Positions 21,207-34,200 of a stretch of 64,000 nucleotides of DNA are shown one piece after another. The stretch covers positions 8,215,878-8,279,877 of the forward strand of contig LR746264.1 in assembly GCA_902729315.2 (NCBI GenBank), read 5' to 3'. The notes under the pieces were generated by a model. That model was not told where the DNA came from, did not search any database, and saw only the letters and a program-made list of their open reading frames with translations. The DNA is from Spirodela intermedia. Taxonomy: Eukaryota; Streptophyta; Magnoliopsida; Alismatales; Araceae. Made by a program: the position numbers and the translations under genes. The stretch's first letter is position 1. Each line of letters starts with the position of its first letter.

Positions 21207-22846
21207 ATGAATGTGTCGACTCCCTCCGCCATTCAGCCTCAGAAACCAAAGATGATAACTGCGGATCAAATCCTCTCAGGCATTCTCCTCTCCTTCCTTG
21301 CCATTCCTCTCCTTCTCCTCCAGTCCCTGGGACGGAAGCCGAAGCTCAACTTGCCCCCAGGCCCCCCTGGGCTACCTTTCATCGGCAACCTCCATCAGCT
21401 CGGAAAGATCCCCCACCGCTCCCTCCTCCGCCTGGCCGATAATTATGGGCCTCTCATGTACCTGAAGCTCGGCAGCGTCCCAACTGTCGTCGTCTCCAAC
21501 GCCGATATGGCGGAGGAAATCCATAAGTCGCACGATTCGGTCTTCTGCAGCAGGCCCATCCGCGCCGTCACCAACCGTCTCTCGTACGGGGGCCACGGCG
21601 TTACCTTCGCCTCCTATGGCGAGGGCTGGCGCCAGCTCCGCAAGATCAGTGTGGCCGAGCTGTACACCACGAAGCGGATCCAATACTTGAGGGCCATCCG
21701 AGAGGAAGAGGTTCGCGTTCTCATCAAGACCATCGCCGAGATCTCGGCCGCGGATCAGATGCCCAACGTTAGCGATATGGCCCGCTGCCTCTTGAACAAT
21801 ATTATCTGCCGGCAAGCTTTCGGCAGGCGCTGTTCGAATGACGGCGAGTGCCGTAGGAACAAGTTCCACGACCAGCTGTGGGAGTCTTCCAAACTCTTGG
21901 GCGCGTTCTGTCCCTCAGACTTTTTCCCCTCAATGGGATTTCTCGACCGGCTCACCGGCTTCCACGGTCATCTCGAGAAGGCTTTCAATTTTTTCGACAA
22001 CCTTCTCGAGGAAGAGATCGAGGACCACCTGAAGTGCGACAACGAAGATGACAGAGACTTCATGGGCGTCCTCCTCCGCCTCCAGAAAGATACCTCCCTC
22101 GGGTTTAGCCTTACCCGAGAACAAATCAAGACTGTCCTCTTGGTATGCTAGTTTTTACCATTAAAGAATCCAAATCTTATATAGATACTAATTCGCTCCG
22201 TCGGTTGCGCTTACTGATTCTTTGTCTCGTTTTGCAGGAGATCTTCTTGGGTGGGTCAGACTCTACGGCTTCGGTCATTGAGTTCGGAATGCTGGAGCTG
22301 GCTTTGAACCCGCGGGTAATGAACAAGGCGCAGGAGGAAGTACGGAGAATTGTGGGGGGGGAGCACATGGTGGGTGAGAGCGACCTTCAAAAACTCACCT
22401 ACCTCAAACTCGTGGTGAAGGAGATTCTCCGCCACCGCCCTCCAGGCCCGATTCCGTCTCCCCATGAGAGCATGAAGGACGTAAATGTTCGCGGCTATGA
22501 TATCCCCGCCAAGACGAGGGTGATCACCAACATATGGGCTATTATGAGGGATCCCCAGTTCTGGAAGGACCCGGAGGTCTTCTGGCCGGAACGCTTTGAG
22601 GACAACGATCTCCAGTACAAGGGGCAGGATTTCCAGTACATACCCTTCTCGACCGGCCGGAGAATCTGCCCTGGAATGAACCTGGCAGTGACAGGCGTGG
22701 AACTCACCCTCGCAAACCTACTGCACTGCTTCAACTGGGAGCTCCCCGACGGCATGAAGCCTGAGGATGTCGACTTGAGCGAGACTGTCAGGTTCCTTTT
22801 CCAGCTTAAAACCCCTCTCCAGCTGAAGGCAACGCCCGCTTTCTAG
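21207..22846 (+). CDS. Cytochrome P450, A-type (CYP71-like), gene A
   Basis: Heme-thiolate monooxygenase of the ER membrane that, with NADPH-P450 reductase, oxidises a small lipophilic substrate; the substrate cannot be told from sequence. Exon 1 is 21207-22142, a 95-bp intron (GT 22143, AG 22237) follows in phase 0, and exon 2 is 22238-22846. Together they encode 514 aa, normal for the family. Visible features: hydrophobic anchor (about 17-40), basic patch and hinge GRKPKLNLPPGPPGLPFIGN, I-helix GGSDST (317-322), KEILR (ExxR, Glu374/Arg377), PERF (429-432), and heme loop FSTGRRICPG with Cys456. The first ATG adds 15 residues before a second Met (21252) that begins the usual anchor; either start is possible. 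The same layout occurs in gene B. No stop or shift is seen, so it is probably functional. CYP71 membership is by motif and intron position, and the subfamily is unknown. Confidence 0.95.
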
Positions 22847-23150
22847 CACGTTTGTCTTCCACCGTGCTATGTAGTCTCTATGTGGGGAAGAAGAATTCGC
22901 AATGCATCCAGAGATTCATCCAATGTATCAACCATCAACAAAAATCGCTAGCATCATGAAAGAAGTGTCACTATTAAAAGGAAAATAGACGCATTTGTCA
23001 CTTGCTTCAGATGTGTTAGGTTGATGTGATCAAACTAAAGTAGGAGTCCGTTCCAACTTCTTCTTCCTCATTTATTTTATTATGGTGATTATTTTCTGGT
23101 AGGAAACTACTCCCGCCCAATTTTTATATCCCAAAAGGGGGTTTCGGGGA
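22847..23150 (+). other. 3' flank / probable 3' UTR of gene A
   Basis: The first 35 bp after the stop (gtcttccaccgtgctatgta) match the complement of the sequence just downstream of gene B (about 48475-48510). A looser match (caatgtatcaacc.. / ccatgtaccaatc..) extends about 100 bp further. This supports a common 3' UTR. No other gene is seen before the 5'-truncated retroelement begins. Confidence 0.55.
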
Positions 23151-23199
23151 GAGAAAAATCAAGATTGAAGCGCTTCGATTGTGTGTACTCTCCTCAATT

Positions 23200-24190
23200 G
23201 ACTGTGAGTGTATCACTAGTGACATATCAAGATTGCAAGAGAGGACACTTGATCAACCATCACTAGTGTATTTTCTTCAATCAAGATTGAAAAATCAAAA
23301 TTTCACTAGTGATATGCTTGATTTACTTATTGACAATATTAGAAAACCTCAACCCTCAATTTAATTCAAATAGTATATATCTTATGTATGGTGAAAATGA
23401 TTATTCTGAATTTTAATATTATAATTTAGATCAATCATTTCACCCTATGCAAGAACAAATACAAGTAGCTCATGGTTTTAATAGAAATAGGGAGCCTTTT
23501 TCTAATTCTTATAATCTTAATTAGAGGAATAATTTTTCGTAAAGAGATTTAAATAATATTCAAAATTTAAAAGTACTTAGACTGAATTCAAACTCTAAAT
23601 TTCATCTAAAATAGAAAAATAGATTTAAGAAAAATCAGCTCTCTCAAACCCAACTTGATGCTATGAAAATAATGCAGTAAATGAGCCAAATGATGCAACA
23701 AACTATGAATTAAATGATGTTACAGTAGACAAAAATTATAAATGAACTTTTGAAAATAAGAAAGAAGAGGGATAATCACCCAACAATAGGATTTCAACAA
23801 GGGGAGTCTAATAGTATGAATCTAGGAAAAAATCTACGAAATGAAAATGTTAGGACAATGAATATATAAAGGAGTGGGAAGATTTTATCTAATCCTTATC
23901 CTCAAACATTAGAAGAAAAGAAAAATGTGGACAACCTAAAACAAAATCAAATAGAAGTAGAAGATGATTTTATAGATTTTACTAAGAAAATTTTGAAAGA
24001 AAGGATAACCATTCTATTTCCTAAAGCTCTAGAGCTTAAACAAAGAAAGAAAAAGGAACACAATGAAGAAATAAAGAAAATATTATAAGATGTGTAAATT
24101 AGTTTTCCGTTACTTACTATCATTGAACATATTCTTGAATATGCTAGAGTTTTGAAAGAAATGTGTACACCAAAAATGATACATAGAGTA
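23200..24190 (+). pseudogene. Element 2 gag C-terminal part, decayed
   Basis: Short frames only. A Met/Gln-rich stretch (about 23640-23730: repeated MM/Q around MSQMMQQTM-like words) parallels the Gln/Met-rich gag stretch of element 1 at 11390-11460. It is followed by a lysine- and glutamate-rich region before the protease. A 'FPKALELKQRKKKEHNEE' frame and an 'ILEYARVLKEMC' motif near 24130-24170 correspond to the segment just before Athila-type protease. The capsid core is not recognisable. Confidence 0.55.
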
Positions 24191-24201
24191 GAAAATGATC
24201 T

Positions 24202-24840
24202 ATGTATGTTAGTACTTTATTATTAAATCAATTACCATACAAATTGAGAGATATTAGTGCCCCTTTAATTTCGTGTGATATTAATGGATTTATTTTTCAA
24301 AATGTATTACTTGACACCAGTGCTAGTATTAATTTATTACCTACAACTATTTCTGATAAATTTAATTTTACTGATCTTAAACCTTCTACTGTTATCTTAC
24401 AATTTACTGATAGATTTATAAAACATTCTAAAGGTATTTTAGAAAATGTGACAGTAATAGTTAAAGGGTGTAAATTTCCAACTGATTTTGCAGTGCTGAA
24501 AATAGATTTTAATGAATAGTTTTATGATACATCAATCATCTTAGGGAGACCATTTGTGCATATAGTAAACATGAATATTGATTTTTTCATAAGTATTGCG
24601 AAAATTTTATGTGGAGATCAATTAGTAGAAATTAAAAATTTTGAGGTATTAAATGATCTTAAGAAATCCAAAGTATATGATTGTCATACTAAAGATCTTC
24701 TAGATCATTTTGATGATCAAAATGTTATTAATGACTATGTGTTGGAAGAATTAAAGGAAATAGAGAATATAAATTTAGGAGAAAAGAAAGAGAAAAATCG
24801 TCTAAATTTAGAGCTGAAACTTCTTCCCCTAGTTTAAAAT
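24202..24840 (+). pseudogene. Element 2 protease and spacer, decayed
   Basis: Frame 24202-24519 has LPYKLRDISAPLISCDI followed by LLDTSASINLLP, an aspartic protease active-site motif with the Asp kept (DTSA). The next piece (ILQFTDRFIKHSKGILENV) matches the Athila protease-RT spacer. After one TAG the frame resumes at about 24520 as an ILGRPF-like motif, then an acidic, lysine-rich stretch to 24837. This domain is better kept than the same region in element 1. Confidence 0.7.
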
Positions 24841-25098
24841 ATATGTTTTTGGAGAAAAATAAATCATTTCTTGTTATTATTGTAACTGATTTGAGTGATG
24901 AATAGGAAGAAGAATTATTAGATGTACTTCAAAAAAATAAGAAGGCTATTGGCTAAAAAGTAGATGATCTTAAGGGCATTGATATAAGTATATGCATGCA
25001 TAGTATATATCTAGAGGAAAGGTTTAGAACTAGTAGGGAACCACAGTGAAGATTAAATCCTTACATGATAGAAATTATATAAAAAAAAATTAAAGTTC

Positions 25099-26330
25099 TT
25101 GACTATTGATATTATTTATCTTATTTCAGATAACAAGTGGGTTAGTCCTACACAAGTGGTGCCAAACAAATCAGGGATCACAGTTATTAAAAACGAAAAT
25201 GGGGATGAAATACAAACAAGATTAATTACTGGTTGGAGGGTTCGAATTGATTATAAAAAATTAATTTCAATTATTAGAAAATATCATTTTTCCCTATCAT
25301 TTATTGATTAAATTCTAGAAAAATTAGCTGAAAAAACTATTTTTGTTTTCTAGATGGATACTTTAGTTATAAGCAAATTTATATAAACCCTTTAGATCAA
25401 GAAAAAATAACTTTCACTTGTCCATTTGATACTTTTATTTTTAAACACATACCTTTTGGTCTGTATAATGTTCTAGTCACATTTCAAAGATGTATGCTGT
25501 TTATTTTTCTGATATGACTGAAAAATATATGGAAACTTTTATGAATAATTTTTCTATTTTTGGTGAATCATTTGGCAAATACTTAAATTATTTACAATAT
25601 GTACTTGAGAAATATATAGAGAAAAAATTAGTTTTGAGTTGGGAGAAATCACATTTTATAGTTAGAGGAGTTGTGTTAGGTCATATGTGAGTAAAAGGGA
25701 TTTAGAGGTAGATAGAGCAAAAATTGATATTATATCTAAAATGAAATCTCCAAATTTAGTAAAATAGATTAAATTCTTATAAAAACATTATTTAAGATTT
25801 GTTTTAAAATTTTAAACCTCTCATTATGTTATTATCTAAAGATGTGCCTTTTAATTTTAATGAGAAATGTTTTGAGTATTTTTCTGAAATAAAAAGATTA
25901 CTTATTGAGGCACCTATTTTACAAGCTCTTGATTAATTTCTTCCCTTTAAAATAATGTGTGATGTATCGAATTATGTAGTGGGAGCCGTTCTAGGACAAA
26001 AAAAGAGTCAAAACTATATATGATGCTCAATTAAATTATACCACAACTGAAAAAGAGTTGTTAGCTATAGTATTTTCAGTAGAAAGGTTTAGATCATATA
26101 TTATAGGAGCTAAAATTATTATTTATACTGCTCATGCAATATTAAAATATTTACTAAATAAGAAAGATGCAAAGCCACATTTATTAAGATGAATTTTATT
26201 ATTATAGGAATTTGATTTAGAAACAAAAGATAAAAAATGTTTCGAGAATATTGTTACTGACCATCTTTGTAGATTGAGTGATATAGGAATAAATGCAGCA
26301 CGTTTACAAGATGCATTTCTAGATAAATAA
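25099..26330 (+). pseudogene. Element 2 reverse transcriptase / RNase H, decayed
   Basis: The fingers region reads WVSPTQVVPNKSGITVIKNE and then RVRIDYKKLI, typical of Ty3 RT (WVSPVQVVPKK…RVCIDYRKLN). A frame at 25490-25690 follows, with METFMNNFSIFGESF standing where the (Y/F)xDD box should be, so the catalytic Asp pair is lost (NN). An RNase H relic continues around 25980-26290 with ELLAIVFSVERFRSYIIG and a final NIVTDHL. Several stops and small deletions are seen. Confidence 0.75.
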
Positions 26331-26559
26331 TTGATGATAACTCAACATCAACCATCACCATGGTATGCACATATTATTAATTTTCTGATTTTTGAAAAAA
26401 TTGTAGAATAGTGAGATAACAACAGAAAAAATTATTTCTTTTCTAAGATTAGAAATTATTTTTGGCATGATTCTGATTTATATTACTTGGGCAATGATCA
26501 AATTTTAAGAAAATGTGTTCGTGAAGAAGAATATCATATTCTTAACATGTGCCATTCAT

Positions 26560-27480
26560 CTAACTGTGGGGGACATTTCTCTAGATGAAAAACAACTATA
26601 ATTTTTTTTAGTATGGTTTTTATTAGCCTACAATTATTAGAGATTCTATAGAATTTAGTAGAACATATATTTCATGCTAATCTATAAGTAACATGAGTAG
26701 AAAAGATAAAATGCTTATGAGTAACATGTTAGTAGGTAAAATTTTTGATGTATGGAGAATAGATTTTATGGGTCCCTTTCCATCAATTGAAAAATATGAA
26801 TATATTTTTCTTGCTATTGATTATGTGTCTAAGTGGGTGGAAGTTATTCCTACTAAAATTAATGATCATAAAATTGTGATGAAATTTGTGTAGGAAAATA
26901 TTTTTTTGAGATTTGGGTGTCTTAGAGTGATTATTAGTAATATAAGAGCATATTTTACAAATAAACATTTCAAAGAACTATTGGAAAAGAATAGAGTATA
27001 TCATAGAGTAGCCACTCCATATCATCCCCAAACAAATGGGCAAACTGAAGTAGCAAATAGAGAAATTCAAAGAATTTTGAGAAAAATAATTAGACCAAAT
27101 AGAAAAAATTGACCCACGAAATTACAAGGTGCATTATAGGTTTATAGAACAGCTTATAAAATCACATAGGTATATCTCTATTTCATCTCATTTTTAGAAA
27201 GCCATGTCATCTTCTTGTGGAAATAGAGCATAAAGCATTATGGGCTACAAAAAATTTATATAAGGATGAAAAATTAACTGGTGGGCATAGAATTTCTCAG
27301 CTACATAAACTAAAGGAGTCGAGGAATAAAACTTATGAAAATCATAGAATATATACAGAAAAAATTAAAACTTTTCGTGATAAATATATTAGTAGAAAAA
27401 AATTGATGTTAGACAAAAAGTGTGGTTATATGATTCTAGGCTGAAATTATTCTTAGAAAAATTAAAATCAAAATAGATAG
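26560..27480 (+). pseudogene. Element 2 integrase, decayed
   Basis: An HHCC relic (CHSSNCGGHFS near 26550) precedes the core. Frame 26693-26893 has FDVWRIDFMGPFPS and YIFLAIDYVSKWVEVIPTK. After a TAG, frame 26906-27112 has the DNAYFTNKHF-like segment and YHRVATPYHPQTNGQTEVAN, including the position of the third catalytic acid. A C-terminal piece is at 27217-27444. No chromodomain is seen, in keeping with the Athila/Tat type. Confidence 0.8.
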
Positions 27481-29003
27481 GGCCTTATGTGTCCAGTTGG
27501 AGACATTAAATTCAGCACTGCATGAGAGGCAACCCATGATTTTTATTTTATTTTTTTTGTTTTTTTCTATTTTTCTTAGAATTTCATAGTACTTATTTCT
27601 GTATTTATTTTTATTTTTTTGAAAAAGTGTAGGGTGAAGAGTGTAAGATGAAGTAGAAAATTAAAAACAAAGTTGAGGTAATGTCTTTCTAAGTTTTATC
27701 CTTTATGACAACATTTTTAGTGCTTAACTTTGCATATATGTATGCTTCACTTGAGAATGATATTTTCTATATATTCTATTTCGATTTCTGTGTCATTGAG
27801 GACAATGTCATTTTTAAGTTGGTGGTGAATTATTAAGTTATAATTTATGTTGTAGGAAGAGTAAAAACATGTGTTTACATTTGTTTTCATGCTCACTTAG
27901 AAAAGTAACTAAAAAATTCAAAAAGCCTATAGCATTTGTTTTTTTGGTTTTTTGTCAGAAACAACATAAAATAATTTACAAATTGTCAAAAATAATATAG
28001 AAAAAACAACCCAAAAATTGAAATTCTAGAGACCCTTTTCTCATATTTCAATCCCCTAGGCATACATTGGTGTAATTCAAAATTACAGCCATAAAGAGGA
28101 TAGTTTTGATTTATTTTTGATAAATTCATTGTTGCTAAAAACATAACTGAAAATAGAAAACAAAACTATCAAAACTATCTAATTTACAAATTTCTTACGT
28201 CATATTGCATGTACGAAAATTAAATTAATTAGATTAATTGATACCAAAAGATACTAAGAAGATTATTATTGAGTTAAAAGAATGATTTGGTAGTATGAAA
28301 TGTTAGAATACTCCTTAGATACATAATAAATAATATGGATTTGATTTTACATATTTTTACTTCATGATCTTGATGGATAGTATTTACTTGATGTGAAAAT
28401 TTGATTGATCATTTGAGTTTAATATATATTTTTACGCCTTAATTAACTTGTGAGGAGAAATCAGTTATTTTGAAAAATAAAATAAAATAGAATAATGTGA
28501 AAAATCTAGAAACGAAGAGTACACATGAAGAGTGTGAAACATTATTGTCATTGTCAAAAATCGTCCTTAGAAACACACATGTTGCAAAATAAGTGGATAA
28601 AGTGAAAGCCCTGAAAATGAAGAGTACATATAGAGGGTGTGAGACATCATTCTTGTTGTCGAAATTTATCTACAAGAAAAGCTACTTATCTGCTATATAA
28701 AATAATAATAATAATAATCTAAACTTAAAAAATCAAGTCATAGAAAAATAAAAATGTAAGATTAATATTATTCTTAGATGAGTATTGATAATTGGAACAT
28801 CTTGTGAGTTATATCTATGAGTGAAAAATATTTAAGTGCTTGACATCATTCTTAAATACTTAATATAAAAATCCAAAGTGTCTAAAGGTGCATCATTTCT
28901 AATTATATTTTTTTATATTAAAATATAATATTTTGAGATTTGTGAATTTTTATTCTCGTAATTCTATTGCTAAGAGACTAACAATAATTTAAGTTGGGAG
29001 GTG
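27481..29003 (+). other. Element 2 3' non-coding tail with polypurine tract
   Basis: Contains the gagaggcaaccc motif (about 27524-27535) and a 'cattgaggacaatg' segment (about 27791), both shared with element 1. Very AT-rich sequence follows, with two related 'gaagagtaca.at.gagtgtgaaacatcatt' units near 28515-28550 and 28620-28655. It ends with the polypurine tract that primes plus-strand synthesis. No gene. Confidence 0.7.
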
Positions 29004-30078
29004 TGATAAGTCTTCATTATTTTTATCTTTAACTCATGATAAATAAACTTATATTTATGTTAAATTATGAAAAATAATTTTTAGTTGATTAATGTGAATT
29101 ATTGGCTAATTATGTGATTTTATATGAATTTATATGATTTTTCTAGTCCTATTTTTGAGATAAATGAAGAAAAAAATAGAAAAAATGGGGGACCCGTCAA
29201 CTAGCCAAGCCTGAAAACAGGTCAGAAACACAGTCAGGGGGAGCCGTGATTAGGGGCTTGAGCGGCTATGAACCAATGAGGGCACATGTGCACCACTCCT
29301 CTTCCACATCACCGATGACTAGCCAGCTGTGAGACAAGAGGTGGTCATACATATGGGATAAAGGGACTCACTAGTTGAAAATGTGATATTACTATATATT
29401 CACCCAAAACTTCAACGTACAACCAATGTGGGACTAAACCTAGATCCAAAATGACTTTATTTATTTTAATACCTAAAACATTACTTAATTATAACATAGA
29501 TATATCATGATGACATCATTTTATAAGGGCATTAGAGTATTTATTTCAAACTCTCTCCTACATATAGGCAACGGATGTAGGTTTGAATCCTACCCAAGCG
29601 AAAAACTCATATGTTTATCTGATTAAATCATGACTTTCCTACAGATCACCGGTGAAGGATTAAGCTGGTAGACTGACTTCATCATTAGTGAAAATCTAGT
29701 CAACGTAATTTTTAGAATATTGTTACTAAAATTATTGGATGATTCGTGATAAAAGGATCACGAATCCATCAAGTAAAGTATCACTCATTAATTGATGAAT
29801 AAGTTGTCATCGGGAAGAGGACGATCCACTAGGAGACGAGTTGTCACCTCTTGAGAGTGTACCAAATGCGGTGAAGAGCTTACTCTTGCTGCATGGACCT
29901 AAGGATGAAGCTTCCTAACACGCGTCCCACCTCCATCTAGCTCCTCTTCGTCAGGTGACAGCCGCCGAAGAGATGTAAAGTCACCGTTCTTCCGCTCTAT
30001 TGGGTGATAGTCACTAGAGACAAGTTGATGACCTATTTCATCAATATCTAGTCTTTGCAAGAAGATTTAGAAATTACC
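29004..30078 (+). mobile_element. Element 2 3' LTR, left part
   Basis: Begins TGATAAGTCTTC right after the polypurine tract. The complement of this stretch aligns with about 9180-10327. It is interrupted at 30078 by element 3. The TTACC at 30074-30078 is the left copy of the target duplication. Confidence 0.88.
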
Positions 30079-32032
30079 TGATGCAGGACAGGGCGAGAAC
30101 CCTTGTACCTGATCAATGAAACTCAAGACCTGGGATGGGGTGGTCGGACCTATCTGATAAGAATGTATGGACCCTAGACTCTAGGTCTGACCACCTAACC
30201 TAAGTACAGGCAAGCGTACCAATATGCACTATCAACCTAGGACAACTCGGGGAAACACTCGACGATGGTAAGTGTGAGACCCTCTCAGTCCACGTCCGAA
30301 CAAATGACGGAACGATCGTCGTGAAGTAGCCTAGGGTTGCAGCTCACGAATGGTGACGAGTCTAACGCAGTGTCAGAAGTCATGATCCTATAACCCGTCC
30401 TATCTTGTCTACGTTCTCTAGATGGCGGTGGAAATGAGCTAAGAAAACCCTTTGAAAGATAATTAAACTTAAGTAAGAAGGGGTATGGAGCTAACCTTTG
30501 AGGCTGCATAGCTCAGCGGGTCGTGACAAAGCGAAGACTCGACGTAAGCAGAGACGTTCGGTGAAGAGCAATGCTCAGCGTTGATGGTCGGTCTTGGTCG
30601 AGAGTCGCAGTAGTCATCGTTGTTAGGCATGGCGTAGTCGACATGGGCATGGGCCCGCTGGTGGGCCGAAGGACACGCTAGTAGGTGCACACAAAAAGCC
30701 ACACGGCGTGCCTCAGGGCATGCGGGCGGCGGCACCAGGTGGGCGCGTGGCGGCAGCACTTCGGCGGGAATGCCAAGCGTCCGTGGTTGGGCGGAAGCCC
30801 AACTGTTGCAAGAAGGACCGGCCTTCTCTGGCAGCACTGGGAAGCGGAGCAAAGGAAGGAGACGATCCCGGCCGACGATACTAGGGAGGGTTGAGCCCTC
30901 CTGGTCTAGGCAACACCAGAAACGGCACGACGGCGGTGGATCGTCGAGAAACTCTGGCAGGGGCCTGTGCGGAGCTTGGACTGGATCTGGCTCGTCTACA
31001 CGGCTGTAGGGTCTCTCCCGACGTCGGTGGCAGGTAGGCATTTGTCGGCAAACGGCCAGCGATTGGCGGAGCGGCGGATGGCAGCACCGGCGAGTTTATG
31101 GAGGAGTTCTGAAGGAAGAGGGGGCAGTCGAACTAGGAGTCAAGAGACTTTGGCAGAGTGCTTGGCGACGACTCCTAGGGAGGCGAAGCAAGCCCCTTTC
31201 GTCACGACGGCGTGACGAGGTTTCAATAGAGGCGGCAACGGTTACAGCGGCAACCGCGACCATTTCGTCTAGTGACGGTGGCGATCTCATGGGTGGCAAT
31301 AAAGATGTTCGGCGGCGGCGGGACTTCTCAAGCAGCAGCATCACGATGAACGAAGTCCTCAAAGGGTATCGACGACCTTCCTCTCCCTCCTTCCCTCCCT
31401 ATCCTAGGTCACGAAGAAGGTAACTCACAAACGATAATCTCTCACAAAATTTGGTGCTTCCTGTTGAGGGGGGGTCCTACCTCTCCTTATATAGGGCCCA
31501 CAAGTGGGCTAAGGGGAGGTGGGCCCACTTGAGGCCCTCAAGCCCATAAGCCACAAATGCTACAAAAAGGGCTTATTGGGCCTCTAAAAGAGAGACCCAA
31601 TAAGCTCCCCTAAAAGGAGAAAGAGGAGGGCCCTTGTATGGTGCTTAAGTGGGCCTCAAATGAAGACCCAAATAAGTCCCGAAAGAGGCCCAAAAGGAAA
31701 GAAGCATAGGTCCCCCCCCTTAGGGTTTTAATTGGGCCTCAAAAGAGAGACCCAATAAAACCCTAAAGAAAGGGAGACACAAACAACAACACACACATAG
31801 AGAATTGGGCCCCCTAACACACAAACGCGAGGCCCAACAAGTCAACGTGAAAATATAAAGAAAGATAAGGGTGACCTCAAGCTCGTCGTCGTCACGGAGG
31901 TGGAATGTTGTCATTTTGAAGGGCTAGGCTGTGTATCGAAACCCAGGCTCCTTCGTCTTCGTGTGTCGATCGAGCTAAACTTAGACTACCAGTGTCTCTT
32001 GAGCTGATGGAGACTGGTCCTGCTCGCCATCA
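30079..32032 (-). mobile_element. Element 3 3' LTR
   Basis: The 3' LTR for the minus-strand element. The open frames inside it (for example 30469-31041 minus) recur with changes in the other LTR and are not genes. It includes short tandem-like 'gggcctc..aaagagagacccaata' words near 31575-31610 and 31735-31760. Confidence 0.93.
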
Positions 32033-32108
32033 ATCTTCCTAGGTCGAAAGAACTCGACTTTGACGAGTTGGCAAGTGGGGAAGGTAGGGGCTCCAGCAAG
32101 TCTGGTTG

Positions 32109-32237
32109 TAGTGGTTCTAAGCCTGCCTCTGAAATCCAAGCATCGTCCTCTGACAGGTGACCCGTCCAACGTACTAAGAATCTCCGTGAAATTCTGTCCC
32201 TTGTAAAGTCAATTACCTCCCGAAGAATCTCCTCGAC
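32109..32237 (-). pseudogene. Element 3 chromodomain at the integrase C-terminus
   Basis: Frame 31986-32372 (minus) contains VEEILREVIDFTRDR, then RRFLVRWTGHLSEDDAWI and SEAGLEPL, a chromodomain (about residues 46-88 of the frame) with the conserved LVRW and W-x-E pattern. In chromoviruses this module targets integration to particular chromatin. The frame runs a few codons into the 3' LTR before stopping. Confidence 0.85.
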
Positions 32238-32239
32238 TC

Positions 32240-33420
32240 GCTCGTGCCAATCAGGTGGGAAAATAGGGGGAGTGGACTCCATGACAAATTCTCTCTCAGA
32301 GAAGGGGCCGGTAGATGAGGGCTCGATGTCAGATGTAAGAGGTGGGGCTTGGTGCAACACCAGATCCGCCACATTGAATGTGGAGCTAATCCCCCACGAA
32401 GGAAGGATGTCAACGGAATAGACATTCTCGCCTATCTAGGAAAGAACACGAAATGGGCTGGCGCTACGAGCGTGAAGCTTCGTAGCAGAGCCAAGAGCGT
32501 AATGCTCGGGCCTCATCCTCACCATAACCTGGTCTCCCACCTGGAAGATCCGGGGTCGATGATGCATATCGGCAGCCTACTTGTACAATGCATTCTGACT
32601 CTGTATCCTATCGTGGATGTCCTGATGCTACTAACTAACATGCTAGGTGAATGCAACACCATCCTCAAAAACTCTAACATGAGGGTCCAAGGGTACTAGA
32701 TCTAGGGGCTTGTGGGGTGCTAAGCCATGTGCAATCTCGAAGGGGCTCATGCCAGTGGTATGGTTGGTCGAGGAGTTATAGGCAAACTTGGCGCATGGAA
32801 TGATCAGATCCTAAGTGGTCAAGCTCTTGTCGACTAATGACCGAAGTAGATTCCCTAAGCTACAATTGACAACCTCGGTCTGGCTGTCAGTCTGTGGATG
32901 GTAAGCAGTGGAGAACTTGAGCTTAGTCCCAAGTAAGTTCCAAAGAGTCCTCCAGAAGTGGTCGGTAAACTATATGTCACGGTCTGAGACTATGGACTTG
33001 GGTAGCTCATGAAGATGCACAATCTCTCTAAAGTAGAGGCTAGTGACCTTAGAGGCGTCAGAGGTTTTCGAACATCGCACGAAGTGTGCCATCTTTGAAA
33101 ACCTATCGACGACCACCATGATCGAGTCATGTCATCGTGCAGTGCGCAGGAGTCCCAAAACGAAGTCCATGTTGACATCGTCCCATGGGTAGGTCGGCAC
33201 TGGAAGTGGCGTGTAGAGTCCAACATTCTTCTTTACCAACTTGGCGAGTGCACGCACTCGACACTGAGCGACAATGTTCCCTACATCGCGCTTGAGGGTC
33301 GGCCAGTAGAACTAGTACTCGACTACTGCGATGGTCTTATCGTGACCGAAATGGCTGAATAGATCTCCTACGTGACATTCCCAAGTGAGGAAGTCACGGA
33401 GGGATGTGCATGGAATGCAC
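32240..33420 (-). pseudogene. Element 3 integrase
   Basis: Minus-strand pieces in order: an HHCC relic ending in AQCRVRALAK, then VPTYPWDDVNMDFVLGL (first catalytic Asp), [24 protein letters not shown] (second Asp), [14 protein letters not shown] (third acid, Glu), and FAYNSSTNHTTGMSPFEI. It leads into the chromodomain. A few in-frame stops are present but the catalytic DDE triad can be traced. Confidence 0.85.
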
Positions 33421-33563
33421 AATCTACTCCTAAAGAACATACATCTGTTGACCACAAGGAAGTCCTTATGATATCGGGATGGACCATCCGAGAGTGCTCG
33501 TAGAACGTGGCCAAAGTTCGAGCAATTTGTGTAAGAATCCGGTAGGAACTCAAATCCTGTCAC

Positions 33564-34200
33564 CTAAACCTTCACGAGGTTCAGCAAGTGGACTCGTCGG
33601 CTGAGGGCGTCTGCCATCACGTTCTTCTTGCCCTTCTTGTGGCGAAGGACAAAGGTGAAGTCCTGCAAGTACTCAACCCATCGTGCGTGTCGATCGCTCA
33701 GCTTTTGCTGGGAGTGTAGATACTTCAAGGCCTCGTGGTTCGAGAAGAGAACAAACTCCATATAAAGGAGGTAATGGCGCCAGTGTTTGAAAGCCTGAAT
33801 GACGGCGTAGAACTCACGATCGTAAGTGGAGTATCTAAGCCTCACATCATTCAGCTTCTCGTTGAAGTACTCTATGGGATGGCCTTCCTAGCTAAGGACA
33901 CCCCCAATACCGACGCCCGAGGTGTCACAGGCGACCTCAAATACCTTGCCAAAGTCGGGTAGGCAAAGTATCGGTGCATGAGTGATAAGAGCCTTCACCC
34001 AATCAAAGGCATGTTCAGTTGCCTCTGTCCAAAGGAAGGTCTCCTTCTTGAGGCAATCAGTAAGCGGAGAGGTAATGGAACTAAAGTCCCGAATGAAGCA
34101 ACGGTAGAACGTCACTAGTCCAATGAAGCTCCGAACATCGTGCATGCTGCCTGGCTGTGGCCAGGTGACTATCGCGTGGACCTTTTTGGGGTCCACAGAA
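33564..34200 (-). pseudogene. Element 3 RNase H and tether
   Basis: 34196-33888 has MDPKKVHAIVTWPQP, GLVTFYRCFIRDFSSI and VACDTSGVGIGGVLS (first RNase H Asp). 33845-33564 has DREFYAVIQAFKHWRHYL, SNHEALKYLHSQQKL and NVMADALSRR. This is the normal Ty3 order. A stop separates the two frames. Confidence 0.88.

Noticed and set aside
21372-21869. 165-codon minus-strand frame inside P450 gene A exon 1
   Set aside because: Antisense shadow of a GC-rich exon. The plus strand carries all P450 motifs.
30469-31041. 190-codon minus-strand frame, with relatives at 38202-38704
   Set aside because: Lies wholly inside the LTRs of element 3, differs in frame between the two LTRs, and has no domain. LTR sequence, not a gene.
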